Below are positions 1 to 9,290 of a stretch of 64,000 nucleotides of DNA, piece after piece. The translations under genes were made by a program, and so were the position numbers. The number at the start of each line of letters is the position of its first letter. Positions within the stretch are counted from its first letter, which is position 1. Source of the stretch: Spizellomyces punctatus DAOM BR117 (taxonomy: Eukaryota > Chytridiomycota > Chytridiomycetes > Spizellomycetales > Spizellomycetaceae); contig NW_015971544.1 of assembly GCF_000182565.1 (NCBI RefSeq), positions 1,318,529 to 1,382,528 on the forward strand, given 5' to 3'. The notes under the pieces are model-generated. The model was not told the DNA's origin. It saw only the letters and a list, made by a program, of their open reading frames with translations, and searched no databases.

Positions 1-320
1 GAACAGTACGTTCCATTGCCGTCCATTGGTGGCGGGTAAGTTCCATTTCCTGGAGGATAGCATTTTTCGTTTCCTGGCGGACAGTACGTTCCATTGCCGT
101 CCATTGGTGGTGGGTAAGTTCCATTTCCTGGAGGATAGCACGTTCCGTTTCCAGGAGAACAGTACGTTCCATTGCCGTCCATTGGTGGTGGGTAAGTTCC
201 ATTTCCTGGAGGATAGCACGTTCCGTTTCCAGGAGAACAGTACGTTCCGTTGCCATTATAAGGAGGTGGGTAAGTTCCGTTCCCTGGAGGATAGCATGTT
301 TCGTTTCCGGGAGCACAGTA
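1..320. repeat. 78-bp tandem repeat inside the NGT-repeat gene
   Basis: The motif ggtaagttcc recurs at about 35, 113, 191 and 269, an exact 78-bp period (26 codons), so it keeps the reading frame of the minus-strand gene. The middle copies are nearly identical. Beyond ~320 the repeats become shorter and more diverged, which suggests recent expansion of the left copies. The array continues past the left edge. Confidence 0.85.
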
Positions 321-749
321 CGTTCCGTTCCCGTACATGTATGTTCCATTGTTTTGCGGATACGTTCCATTCCCGTTCATCGGTGGTGGGTATGTTCCAT
401 TACCTGACGGATATGTTTCGTTTCCGTCCATTGGTGGTGGATAAGTTCCATTTCCTGGCGGATACGTTCCATTTCCGTTCATCGGTGGTGGATACGTTCC
501 ATTACCTGGCGGATAGGTTCCGTTTCCGCCCATTAATGGTGGGTAAGTTCCATTTCCAAAAGGAGACGTTGCGTTCCCATCTGGAGGAGGAACCCAAGTT
601 CCATTTCCGTTTGTTCCGTTCACAAACGCTTGGGTATCGTTGCTGGAGGCGGGGACAGTGCTATTCCCACCCGCCTGACCAAAAACAGCCGTTACATAGA
701 CGGCAAACACTACCGCAAGCAGCAGGTGGAAGGATGTATTGCCCTTCAT
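1..749 (-). CDS. secreted Asn-Gly-Thr-Tyr repeat protein (5' part, runs off the left edge)
   Basis: The minus-strand frame is open from an ATG at 749 to the window edge (249 codons, no stop). The first ~25 residues (MKGNTSF, then a hydrophobic core LLLAVVFAVYVTAVFG) look like a cleavable signal peptide. The remainder is almost wholly repeats of the type NGTYPP, spaced by Pro-Pro-Met-Asp/Asn-Gly, with Cys pairs (TYC..GNGTCYPP) appearing nearer the left edge. Nearly every repeat is an N-glycosylation sequon (N-G-T, occasionally N-E-T). I infer a heavily glycosylated cell-wall, adhesion or matrix protein; no named family is recognised. The opposite strand is also open across this region, but only as a by-product of the repeat. 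The C-terminus is outside the window, so a GPI signal or catalytic domain cannot be excluded. Confidence 0.72.
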   Translation of the reverse strand, partial: MKGNTSFHLLLAVVFAVYVTAVFGQAGGNSTVPASSNDTQAFVNGTNGNGTWVPPPDGNATSPFGNGTYPPLMGGNGTYPPGNGTYPPPMNGNGTYPPGNGTYPPPMDGNETYPSGNGTYPPPMNGNGTYPQNNGTYMYGNGTYCAPGNETCYPPGNGTYPPPYNGNGTYCSPGNGTCYPPGNGTYPPPMDGNGTYCSPGNGTCYPPGNGTYPPPMDGNGTYCPPGNEKCYPPGNGTYPPPMDGNGTYC

Positions 750-1713
750 CCCAAGCTGAATGTGGTAGATGGGTATGTATAGAATTTATTGGGTATGTAG
801 CCTTCTGTGTTAAAAGATGAGATGCAAACGAAAAAGTCAAAGCTGCTGGGTTCCATCCTTTTTATTCACTTTATCAAAGCCTAACATCCTCGCCATGTCC
901 AAACAAGTCTTCAAGCACATACTCAGCACGACGCCCATGTATTGTTATTTCTGTGTTCGCTAGATGTTCACCACATCAAAATAGCCAAACAAACGCCGCG
1001 TTCCACGGGGTTTGTTTGCACGTTCACAGCAAGGTGTATACTCCAATTAGTGAGCTCATTTCCCGAACAATAGAACAAGGGCTTATGGCTCCCAGAATTC
1101 TAGATGCAGAATTTGGGGATCTGCCAAGATATGCACCAACCTTCCTTCAGGGCGGAAACGGAGCTCTCCGATAGCTTACATAAGCTGTTTGGTTCGGACG
1201 TGTTTTGCAACAAAGCTGAATCAACCGCCACAACTGCAAAAACAAGGACGATGGAAAGCAGTGATTTTCAGTCTCGTTAGTTGTTTTATTTTCATCCATT
1301 GTAATGGAATGCCAAGTCTAAATCGCCATGACGATACTCAAAATAAAGGCAGACTTTGTCTTGGCAGTACGAATTTCAAAACAAATATGCTCTATATCAA
1401 TGTTTGGAGGACATTGATGAGTGTTACTTCTTTGAACATAGACGATGGGGCTTAGTCCCTTCTGTGGCTGTTATGGCTCGCTATTATCAATTCCCGTGAC
1501 AAGCAATGCGATCATAAGCGGGAATTACTTCAACAAGGACGACGTAACGATTGATCAAAGTGGCCAACATACCAATTCACCCTTGCAAAAGCTCCCTCTA
1601 CATGGCCTCCTAGCCTCCATATTCTAAATGGCAAGATGCTGCGTACACAACACATAGATAGCGGGAGAAACACACACCAGGGGAAAAAAGAATTGATGCT
1701 ACAAGATTCTAGG
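750..1713. other. intergenic, no gene seen
   Basis: This would be the upstream region of the NGT-repeat gene. Only short frames of 60-88 codons occur, with no recognisable domain, splice pattern or repeat. No RNA gene seen. Confidence 0.5.
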
Positions 1714-1784
1714 GGCTCAGCCGAGAATCGAACTCGGGACCACCCGCACCCTAAGCGGGTATTATACCACTAAACCACTGAGCC
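1714..1784 (-). tRNA. tRNA-Pro (anticodon AGG)
   Basis: Read on the minus strand, a 71-nt cloverleaf forms. The acceptor strands GGCTCAG and CTGAGCC pair perfectly. The D-arm contains AGTGGTAT. The anticodon stem CCCGC/GCGGG encloses the loop TTAGGGT with anticodon AGG. The T-arm is CCGAG-TTCGATT-CTCGG. There is no intron. The A box and B box (GGTTCGA-type) are intact, so it should be a functional RNA polymerase III gene. The T-run expected as terminator is not obvious immediately downstream. Confidence 0.95.
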
Positions 1785-2392
1785 GGACGAAAATGGGAGC
1801 CACTTAGGGCTCTATCACTCATATGCATATTTATATGCCCCAGCTGGTTTAGCACAGGTAAGATCCGTCTGGCGACGGGAGGAGAAAGGTTCCTTCCAGA
1901 TATTCTGGATAATCATTATCATTTATTTTTGTTCCAGAAATATGACCTGATCGTCCAAGCGATATAATGAAGTTTGGACATATTCGTCGTCATGGGCAGA
2001 TGAAGATGTGGAACCATTGGTCGTTGCTTCCCTTTATATCCCCTTATATCCTTTATCTTTTAAAGCGGAATATGGAAATTCTCACGCCCACCGTTTCAAG
2101 ACTTCAGCAGGAACCGCCATTCCGCTCATCCTAGGAGCGAACCAAATGCGCCCTTGTACCACCGCCCGATAACATGTCCGCTACCAATCTTCTTGGAGAA
2201 GCAACCCACATGATGAACTATTATCCCCAAGCCGTCAAGCTTTTACTGTTGCTTCGCTGTCGGCGACTCTCCCTTACTCCCTGCAGGTTTCAGCATGTAT
2301 CAGAAATTTCAGCATTTGGACATGGCCATATTAAAATGTTAGAAGGGTAAGCGGACCGACACGATTTATCTTAGTAGACGAGAGTTTTCTTA
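1785..2392. other. intergenic, no gene seen
   Basis: About 600 bp between the tRNA and the next long frame. No coding pattern, repeat or RNA fold recognised. Confidence 0.4.
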
Positions 2393-3055
2393 TTACTGAT
2401 TGAGGAAGACGTACACATGTACGGAAGTGACAAAAGGCCAGCGGAAACATATCTTACAGTACAAAACATCATATAAATTGTTTGCTGCCAAGAGTTCAAG
2501 TAACGGCATGACCCACTGTAATGATCCAGCAGCTGAATTCCCGCTTAGACTGAAGCTATAGTACTGGAAAATGAATACTATAGCACATTCCAATTTTTCA
2601 AATTTCTTTGTAACTCTCGAATCGTATATCAGAGGACTCATGGTTACTTTGTCTATCACCAGAATTTTTGGTATGGTGCACGGGTGTCCGTCATTGCGCG
2701 CGGAGCCGAGATGGAGTATGTCACTAGATCTTGCTATAGAGACTGCTAATAGCAGAACCCCTTTGGAGACTTTTACAAAAAGATATTCAGTTGATCGCAA
2801 TCTCCCAAGGTCTGGTCCTCTTACTGATACTATTAGTGATTTAAGCCCTCTGTATCCTGTTGCTGCAGGATCATTCACGCCTGTCGAAATGCAAGCTGTG
2901 TAACGTATTTCACAAATTGCTTCACTATTAGATTCCACCTCTGTGCAGCCAAAACAGATCAGCTTACCAATATACCTCAATTCGCTTCTGTTCAATTGCA
3001 CCCCTTCAGGATTGAGTACGTCCAGCATCCGCAATGTACTCACGCAAGTATTCAT
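2393..3055 (-). CDS. hypothetical open frame of 220 codons, doubtful
   Basis: An ATG-initiated 220-codon frame on the minus strand. The translation matches no family I recognise. It has no signal peptide, no clear membrane segment apart from a weakly hydrophobic stretch near residue 165, and no motif. The region to its right is decayed transposon DNA, so this could be a relic or chance. Its length is mildly unusual for random sequence, which is the only support. Confidence 0.18.
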   Translation of the reverse strand: MNTCVSTLRMLDVLNPEGVQLNRSELRYIGKLICFGCTEVESNSEAICEIRYTACISTGVNDPAATGYRGLKSLIVSVRGPDLGRLRSTEYLFVKVSKGVLLLAVSIARSSDILHLGSARNDGHPCTIPKILVIDKVTMSPLIYDSRVTKKFEKLECAIVFIFQYYSFSLSGNSAAGSLQWVMPLLELLAANNLYDVLYCKICFRWPFVTSVHVYVFLNQ

Positions 3056-4780
3056 TTGCGCCTGTGCAATAATCTCATACGAACGTTAAAGCTTACACTG
3101 CCTTAGGGCAGCTTCAATTAATGTCGTATCAGCCGAGATATTCAAAGGCTGGAGCGGTAACTATTTCATCAAATTGGATATTCAACCAACTCGGCCCCTG
3201 GTACCCAATGGGATCTGGAATGACGTTAGCCCAGCCACTGTTGTAATTACCCAAGCAAGCAATCTAGTGTCTTGAGCGGGTAACACTTACAATAAATGCT
3301 TACATGCGATGTTACTGCACTCCTCCGAGTCGGCGTCATCGCCTTAAGGTTCTCCAACGCCGTTTCGGGTCCTTAATGATTGGCCAGGAGATTCCGAGGC
3401 GCAACAGCCAAAAACTTGAAAGCGCTAAAAAAGAGGTTATGGAATCCATAGCGAAGCGAGCTGTCAAGACCGGGAAGAAAGCGTCGAAGTTACGAAAAAC
3501 ACAGTGTTCAGTGTGATTATGCAACATCGATCAGTCACGTGAATCATCAACCAGATCAAGAATCTGCTTCTCGAGGGAGTGCCATAAGTCTTCGACTGTT
3601 AAAAGGATGAAATGCAATTCCTCTCGTTGTTACGGATATCAAAAGCGAGGCCCATAGCGCAGCAGACAATCAGCGATCACAATGTAGGCTTCTTAACGAA
3701 ATAGCGCCATCAGCATTATAGCTTTCACTAGCGACAGTACGATGGTAGATATCCATTCCCATGCAAAATACACACTATCCATTCTGCGCATATGGATGTC
3801 ACGCTTGATCTTTACCCGAAAGTCCTCCATAAACGGACTCACCTCCACTTCCAAAGCTTCAGGATAGTTGCCGCCTACAATATCTGGCCTTTTTTTTTCT
3901 TCATTAGATGCAAGCCTATGACAAGAGATAGACCTGATCACATACGAGGCAAGAGATCTCTGAAGACTTTTTTCTACTCACCATCCCGAGGGGGTCAGAC
4001 GATTGAAGCATGGCTAAAACATCAAAGATTCAATATGCTTCAAATGTGGTGCGAAAGAACATATGGCCAACCGGTTCCATACGGCAATGCACCCTGCCGA
4101 GCTCTACCTTCAGTCACAAGAAACAAATATGAAGGAGCACCCAAAGCTCTCGAACGAGAGACCCCACTAAGACGGAACCTTCTGACCATAATAAATCTAT
4201 TGAAGTCAATCAATAGGACTGCCCTCTAACCCGGGTGACATTGGCTTATCCTGCTCCAGCACTTCCTACCACACCAACCGTGTATAAGCACCCTAATGAA
4301 CAACCAGCTTTTCCGGAACGAACTCAAGAAAACATCTGTGGGCCAATCAAGCCCCTTCTGGACCCTCCCGCTTTGTTTATGGACCTACGAGATTGTTTCT
4401 TTCAATGATCCTCTGTTGGCCTCCTATCTTCCCGCATTTCTCCTTTCCCCGACTCCTGGCACAGCTTGTCCGCTTACATCCACAGTTCCCTGACTCTTCC
4501 ATGGACATCATCCGAATGGACCAAGCTGGTGTGATTTCCTTCAGCCTATAGCGACTATTCTACTGCTGTCGGCATCACCAATGAGACTCCCTGCCTCACC
4601 TATACACTGAATGAATTAGCCGAATCGTACATCTTGACCATAGATCGCTCCATGTTGACGAGATCAATCTTACCAGCTTACGGCCATGAGAGACGCTGTC
4701 CGCATGCAAGTAAACTTCCTGTGAACGTCTCGATCTACGCACAAGTCAGGCGAAACAAGAGATTAGACGAGCTTACACCT
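3056..4780. other. accessory DNA, probably decayed transposon flank
   Basis: Only short, mutually out-of-frame open stretches occur. The fragment around 3792-4229 (+) is protein-like in composition but unrecognised. The recognisable copia fragment begins just to the right, so this may be eroded gag/integrase sequence; that is inference. Confidence 0.3.
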
Positions 4781-4799
4781 GAAAGTAATAGCCGACAAG

Positions 4800-5450
4800 C
4801 TTCGAGATGCCGTTCAGTAAGGCAGGCAGAGCTCCTACAGCGATTGCACCAGCAATACGTGGCAATCAAGAGCTTGAAATGCCTATACGTACTGCTGTCG
4901 AACCCTCAAGTAAAAGTGGACGACCATCAGATCCAACTTTCGGCGAGTACCAACAAGAGAGAAATAGTATGACTTTACACTCTACAGAATGAGAAAGTTG
5001 TTATGGGATACTGCTCATCTGATTAGAACTGGGATGCGACTGCAGTGGATGATATATACCATGCCGCATCTGTCGTGGATGGCCACGATTACCCTCCCCC
5101 CAAATCTATTGATGAAGCTCAGACAGTACCAGATCTGTCAAGGTGGAAAAAGGGCCCTTGAACCAGAGCTTGTCTCTATTCGAAAACGTGGAGTTTTTGG
5201 ACCTATATGGGGTTGACTTCGTGGGATACAGCATGTCACTGAGGAAACGGAATGAAATGGGTGAACGTAGCAGATATTAACCGCGGTAATTGAATGGTCT
5301 CAAATTCCGCTACCTGGTTGGAGTTGCTGTGAAAGAGAAGTTGCGCATGAGACTTATGGATGTTGTAGTTGCCTATCTGTACGTTCTTAGACAAAGAATT
5401 CTGTATGCGGTGACCCGTGAAAGTCGAACGTCTATTTGGTGTCCTGTTTC
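4800..5450 (+). mobile_element. decayed Ty1/copia-type retrotransposon, reverse-transcriptase part
   Basis: Several frames read in order resemble copia Pol. A SGRP-type linker lies near 4907. PKSIDEAQTVPDLSRW followed, in another frame, by EPELVSIRKRGVFGPI lies at about 5100-5216. VGYSMSLRKRNEMGERSRY lies near 5222-5278, and FRYLVGVAVKEKL followed by MRLMDVVVAYLY at about 5300-5380. This order (linker, start of RT, VGYxWVxxxKRN, then the MDVxTAYL segment) is that of Ty1/copia reverse transcriptase. At least two frameshifts and stops break it, and the following catalytic YVDD region and RNase H were not found. No LTRs were recognised. A dead fragment. Confidence 0.7.
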
Positions 5451-5619
5451 CACTGAGGAACCTGGCAAGCCCTTTGAGAGAAAGCCGTCAGAAGGAGCAT
5501 CTGCACAGAGGCTGAAAGTCCTAGAGAGTGACCTGAATGAATCGGCGCCAGATCAGGCTCCAACTGATGAGCTGCTAAGAAGGCACAAGTTCTCTGGACT
5601 GGGTTAGGATGCTAAGAAA

Positions 5620-6536
5620 GCCCGCTCACCAGGTGGCTGTATGTATTCAAGAGTACATACCTCTGCTCAAGACTGGCGAAACTAGTACAAAGCCGCGGCT
5701 AGTCCGTTATAAGCGATAATACTTGCACCAATGCTGCTGCGACACGAGAGAATTGGAAATGGGCATTCTCGCTCTCATTTTATACCCAAAATCACCTCAC
5801 CATAATCAAAACTATTATTGGAACGTTGTACTTTTTTCATATTAAATCCAAACAAGCTCCCCAGCACCCCCAAATCATCATCTAGCCCACATAAAAAGAT
5901 TACATGCAATTCTGTCGCAACAGCTAACTCTATGATGAACTCTGTGGGAAACTGAGCGGAAGATCAACCCCGGTATGGTCGGACCAATCGACGTTGAGGC
6001 AACCAGAAGTTTACGAAATGATAGGTGGCAGAGTGCGGTACATCCCAGAATATAAGAATACCAACCTGGCGACAATGCTAGGATTGGCCGGCGCCTGGTC
6101 ACCCTGTTTGAATAATGAGGGAATGATCAACCACGGCATGCTTGGTGCAATTGACGCAGAAGTAAAAACTCAACAATATCTTCAACCACCGCACCTAGCA
6201 GATTCGCTGGGAACCATTGCTGATTGGTGTGGACTAAGAGGAACTTTCATAATTCTATATTTGGTTAAATCAAAATTACAAGAGTATTCTCTATTTGGTT
6301 AAATCAAGTGTCCACGCGACCCAGACATTTCTATAAAAGCGCGTCCGTTCGCGACGCTCCCTCGCAACATTCTCCCACGTCTTCTTCCTCGACAATCGAA
6401 TCCCTTCTTTTCTACCTCTCGCAAATTTCACCGATATTTTAAAAGGTGGGTGGCAATTTGGGATGAAGGATTTGGTTCTTTGTAAGAGGGGCAGCCGCTG
6501 GAGGTTATGCAATCTTGTGTGCATCTGTTGACGAGT
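5620..6536. other. intergenic, no gene seen
   Basis: Only frames up to ~102 codons without recognisable content. It may include more eroded retrotransposon, but no RNase H or LTR motif was identified. Confidence 0.4.
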
Positions 6537-7112
6537 GGCCTCTGCTGGAGGATGTGCCTTGCGTGGGGTTGTGCTGATGGGTGGCCTCTGCTAGAGGATG
6601 TGCTGTGCGTGGGTTGTGGTGATGGGTGCCGCTGCTAGAGGATGTGCTGTGCGTGGGGTTGTGGTGATGGGTGCCGCTGCTAGAGGATGTGCTGTTCTCG
6701 GGGGTTTCCCCGCGACGCCTCACCTAGAGGATGTGCTTTGCCATTGTCACTTCGCCACGAAGGCCGCTGCTAGAGGATGTGCTGTTCTCGGGGGTTTCCC
6801 CGCGACGCCTCACCTAGAGGATGTGCTTTGCCATTGTCACTTCGCCACGAAGGCCTCTGCTAGAGGATGTGCTTTGCCGTTGTCACTTCGTCACGAAGGG
6901 GCCTCTGCTAGAGGATGTGCTTTGCCGTTGTCACTTCGTCACGAAGGCCTCTGCTAGAGGATGTGCTTTGCCATTGTCGCTTCGTCACGAAGGCCTCTGC
7001 TAGAGGATGTGCTTTGCCATTGTCGCTTCGTCACGAAGGCCTCTGCTAGAGGATGTGCTTTGCCGTTGTCGCTTCGTCAGGAAGGCCTCCGCTGGAGGAT
7101 GTGCTTTTCCTT
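6537..7112. repeat. minisatellite, 13 units of 44-48 bp with internal palindromes
   Basis: The core gaggatgtgc occurs at about 6548, 6594, 6638, 6683, 6727, 6773, 6817, 6863, 6911, 6957, 7003, 7049 and 7095 (spacing 44-48, mostly 46). The right-hand units carry two short inverted repeats: CCTCTGCTAGAGG and CTTCGTCACGAAG. The left units carry a different filler (tgcgtggggttgtggtgatggg). A 90-bp two-unit block with gttctcgggggtttccccgcgacg is itself duplicated at ~6683-6770 and ~6773-6862. The period is not a multiple of three, so the array is very unlikely to code for protein. Confidence 0.9.
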
Positions 7113-7896
7113 CAATCGCGCATGGGGGAGTTGGCCGATGGAGGATGCGTCCGGTGATCCTGACCGATTGCTAACTCCACGATTTTTTAGGTTTTGTACG
7201 TACCCCCCAGGGCAAGACTAGATGTATTTTTTTGTATTGAGTGTGTTATGTTGAAATATATTCCTGTGTTGTAATATGGCATCCATCCCAGTAATGACCA
7301 GCTAGTTTGGTTTGAAGAATCTTTTCGCACATGTATTATGGTGTACGCCTTTTACCAACTCTAAATGAACCATTCCTCCCACCAATACGTTAAAGCGACT
7401 TGTTGGCAGCTGTGGATGAAACCCGCGGCCAATGAGTACAAGGCATATTGACGACAGAAGATAACTGTCGTAAAGATCCACCTTCACAGAGGCCTTTTTC
7501 CAGTCTTCGCATATGCATATTCTTACGACAAAGTAGGACATCTCTCCCATTGCCATTGGTTGGGCCTCAGAAGCAGAGCAATACGGTCTTATATCACGTG
7601 ATACCCACAGTAATTAACACAAGTATAGTTTAATGAGGAGCAGCTCAAAAGGCACGTGAATATATGATCTTATGGAATCAGGGCGTAAGCAATCAAAGCA
7701 TCTGTGAACTGGATCGTTTTCATGACTTTGTATACTATTTATTGTAAATGATATCCGCTATAAGCTATTAAACAGGTCTAGGCTCTCCCACTAACCCTCC
7801 CACCTGCAACTACACCATCCCATGAAAAGTCAAGGATTAGTCGTCATTCTGCCTAGTTTCATCTCCGGACTATACGAGAGGAACCACTGGGTGGAA
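7113..7896. other. intergenic, no gene seen
   Basis: Frames are under 90 codons. The one on the minus strand at 7302-7556 has no recognisable domain. No repeat other than the flanking arrays. Confidence 0.4.
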
Positions 7897-7995
7897 TCTA
7901 AATGGGACGATCAAGGTTAGGCTAAGCGTCGTCTTATAAAAAATCCTTGATCCAACCTACCGATTGATGTCAATCGAGGTGCAACACCCGGGTGG
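7897..7995 (+). repeat. direct repeat copy A of nested element
   Basis: Starts tctaaatgggacgatcaagg and continues through ttaggctaag and caacctaccg. It matches copy B at 8571-8665 with substitutions and small gaps. It lies just outside the left arm of the inverted repeat. Confidence 0.7.
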
Positions 7996-8065
7996 GCACG
8001 TCTCTCTCGGCTCTCTCTCGCTCTGTCTCGACTCTTCCAACTCTCACTCTCGCTCCCATGCCTCG

Positions 8066-8508
8066 CCTAGAGCATCAAAGGCGACGAGGTTTCGAACCCA
8101 CCCACCACCGACCGGTACCGAATTCACTACGTCAACCTCAATCTCTCGCTCTATCTCGACTATCTCTCGCTCACTCTGCCCCAACTCTCCATCTCATGTC
8201 CTGTACCGCGAGGGTTGCCGAAAAATTCCACCGCCGACCTTATACTAGAGCTTACGCGGAGAAAGTTCTCCGCATCGGCCGCCGTGTTCCAGTGCAGAAT
8301 CAACCTGCCATGTATCAATCAGTAATACAAACAAGATAAAAGATGCGATGGTGTAGCTGCTAACCTGTGCTGCGCACGACCGATGATCTTTTGCACATTC
8401 TTGTTGACTTCCACGTCCATGGCGGTCACCATGCCGGCCCCAATCGTCCCCTCATTCTCCCCCTGTTAGAGTAACCAGCAGTCGCCCAAGCATACTCGCG
8501 ACCATAGC
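8066..8508. repeat. left arm of a large imperfect inverted repeat
   Basis: The reverse complement of 8697-8972 matches this arm in two blocks: 8066-8210 (with ggcgacgaggttt, accggtacc and tctctcgctctatc) and about 8385-8508 (with cttttgcacattcttgttga and gacttccacgtcc). The ~170 bp between the blocks has no partner in the right arm and carries its own small palindrome gcggagaaagttctccgc. It is either an insertion here or a deletion opposite. Confidence 0.75.
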
Positions 8509-8570
8509 ATTGTCCCCGAGATTGACATTCCTGTAATCCCGCATCTTTGCTGCCGCGTCCCGGAATCTAT

Positions 8571-8665
8571 TCTAAATGGGACAATCAAGGTTAGTCTAAG
8601 TTTCGTCGTATGTAGCTCCTTCAACCTACTGGTTAATATCTATCATGGTGCGAACCCCTTCGGGG
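8571..8665 (+). repeat. direct repeat copy B, in the loop of the inverted repeat
   Basis: Begins tctaaatgggacaatcaagg, then ttagtctaag and caacctactgg, closely following copy A at 7897. Its place between the two inverted arms shows that the element is nested or was duplicated in stages. Confidence 0.7.
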
Positions 8666-8696
8666 CAGCAGCATCCTATAGTGCCCATAGTGTAGT

Positions 8697-8972
8697 GCCC
8701 CGCATGGTTGCAAGTATGCTTGGGCGATTACTGGTGACTCTATGGGAGAGTGAGGGGAAAATTGGGGCCGGCATGGCCGCCAGGGACGTGGAAGTCAACG
8801 AGAACGTGCAAAAGATCGCAGTACAGGGCATGAGATGGAGAGTTGGGGCAGAGAAAGAGAGAGTCGAGAGAGTCTCGGATAGAGCGAGAGAGAGACTGAG
8901 ATGGACGTAATGAACTGCGTACCGGTCGTGTGTGGGTGGGTACGAAGAAACCTGGTCGCCTTTTATGCTCCA
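8697..8972. repeat. right arm of a large imperfect inverted repeat
   Basis: Reverse-complement partner of 8066-8508. A 71-codon plus-strand frame (8695-8910) runs through it. Because both arms keep open stretches with similar translations, the arms may derive from a duplicated coding fragment, but no protein family was recognised. Confidence 0.75.
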
Positions 8973-9029
8973 GACAGTCGCCTGATATGTTCTCCCGACT
9001 CACCAAAGCAAATGAAAGCGTTCGAGCGG

Positions 9030-9290
9030 TGGATGCGGAAATTCATCGGATCCGCCAAACGAAGCGGTCAAAGATGTCGTCACAAAAGATGGACAGGTCC
9101 ATGCGGAGATCCGCGTGATGCAAAGGAAAAGAAAGCGGCCGAACACATCTCCACAACAAGCGGTAGCGCATGTGGAGGTTGACGCGATGCATCAGAGGAA
9201 GCTGTCAAAAGCATCTGGGCGCAGATCTGCGTGACGCAAAGAAAAACAAGACCGGCCGGACATAACTGCAGAAAAAATGGGCAGTCAATG
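9030..9290 (+). repeat. degenerate short tandem repeats
   Basis: The pattern gcggagatccgcgtgatgca near 9103 recurs as gcgcagatctgcgtgacgca near 9219, each followed by an aaag-rich stretch and a cggccg(a/g)aca motif. Two further weak copies can be aligned around them. The function is unknown. Confidence 0.5.

Noticed and set aside
26-820. 264-codon plus-strand open frame rich in Phe/His/Arg
   Set aside because: It is the antisense of the NGT-repeat gene; the 78-bp period keeps several frames open. The minus strand has the signal peptide and sequons.
6537-7112. CRISPR-like array
   Set aside because: Units are contiguous, with no unique spacers, in a eukaryotic context; it is a minisatellite.
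8057-8110. possible tRNA relic (ggtttcgaaccc)
   Set aside because: The motif is part of the inverted-repeat arm and no cloverleaf forms on either strand.
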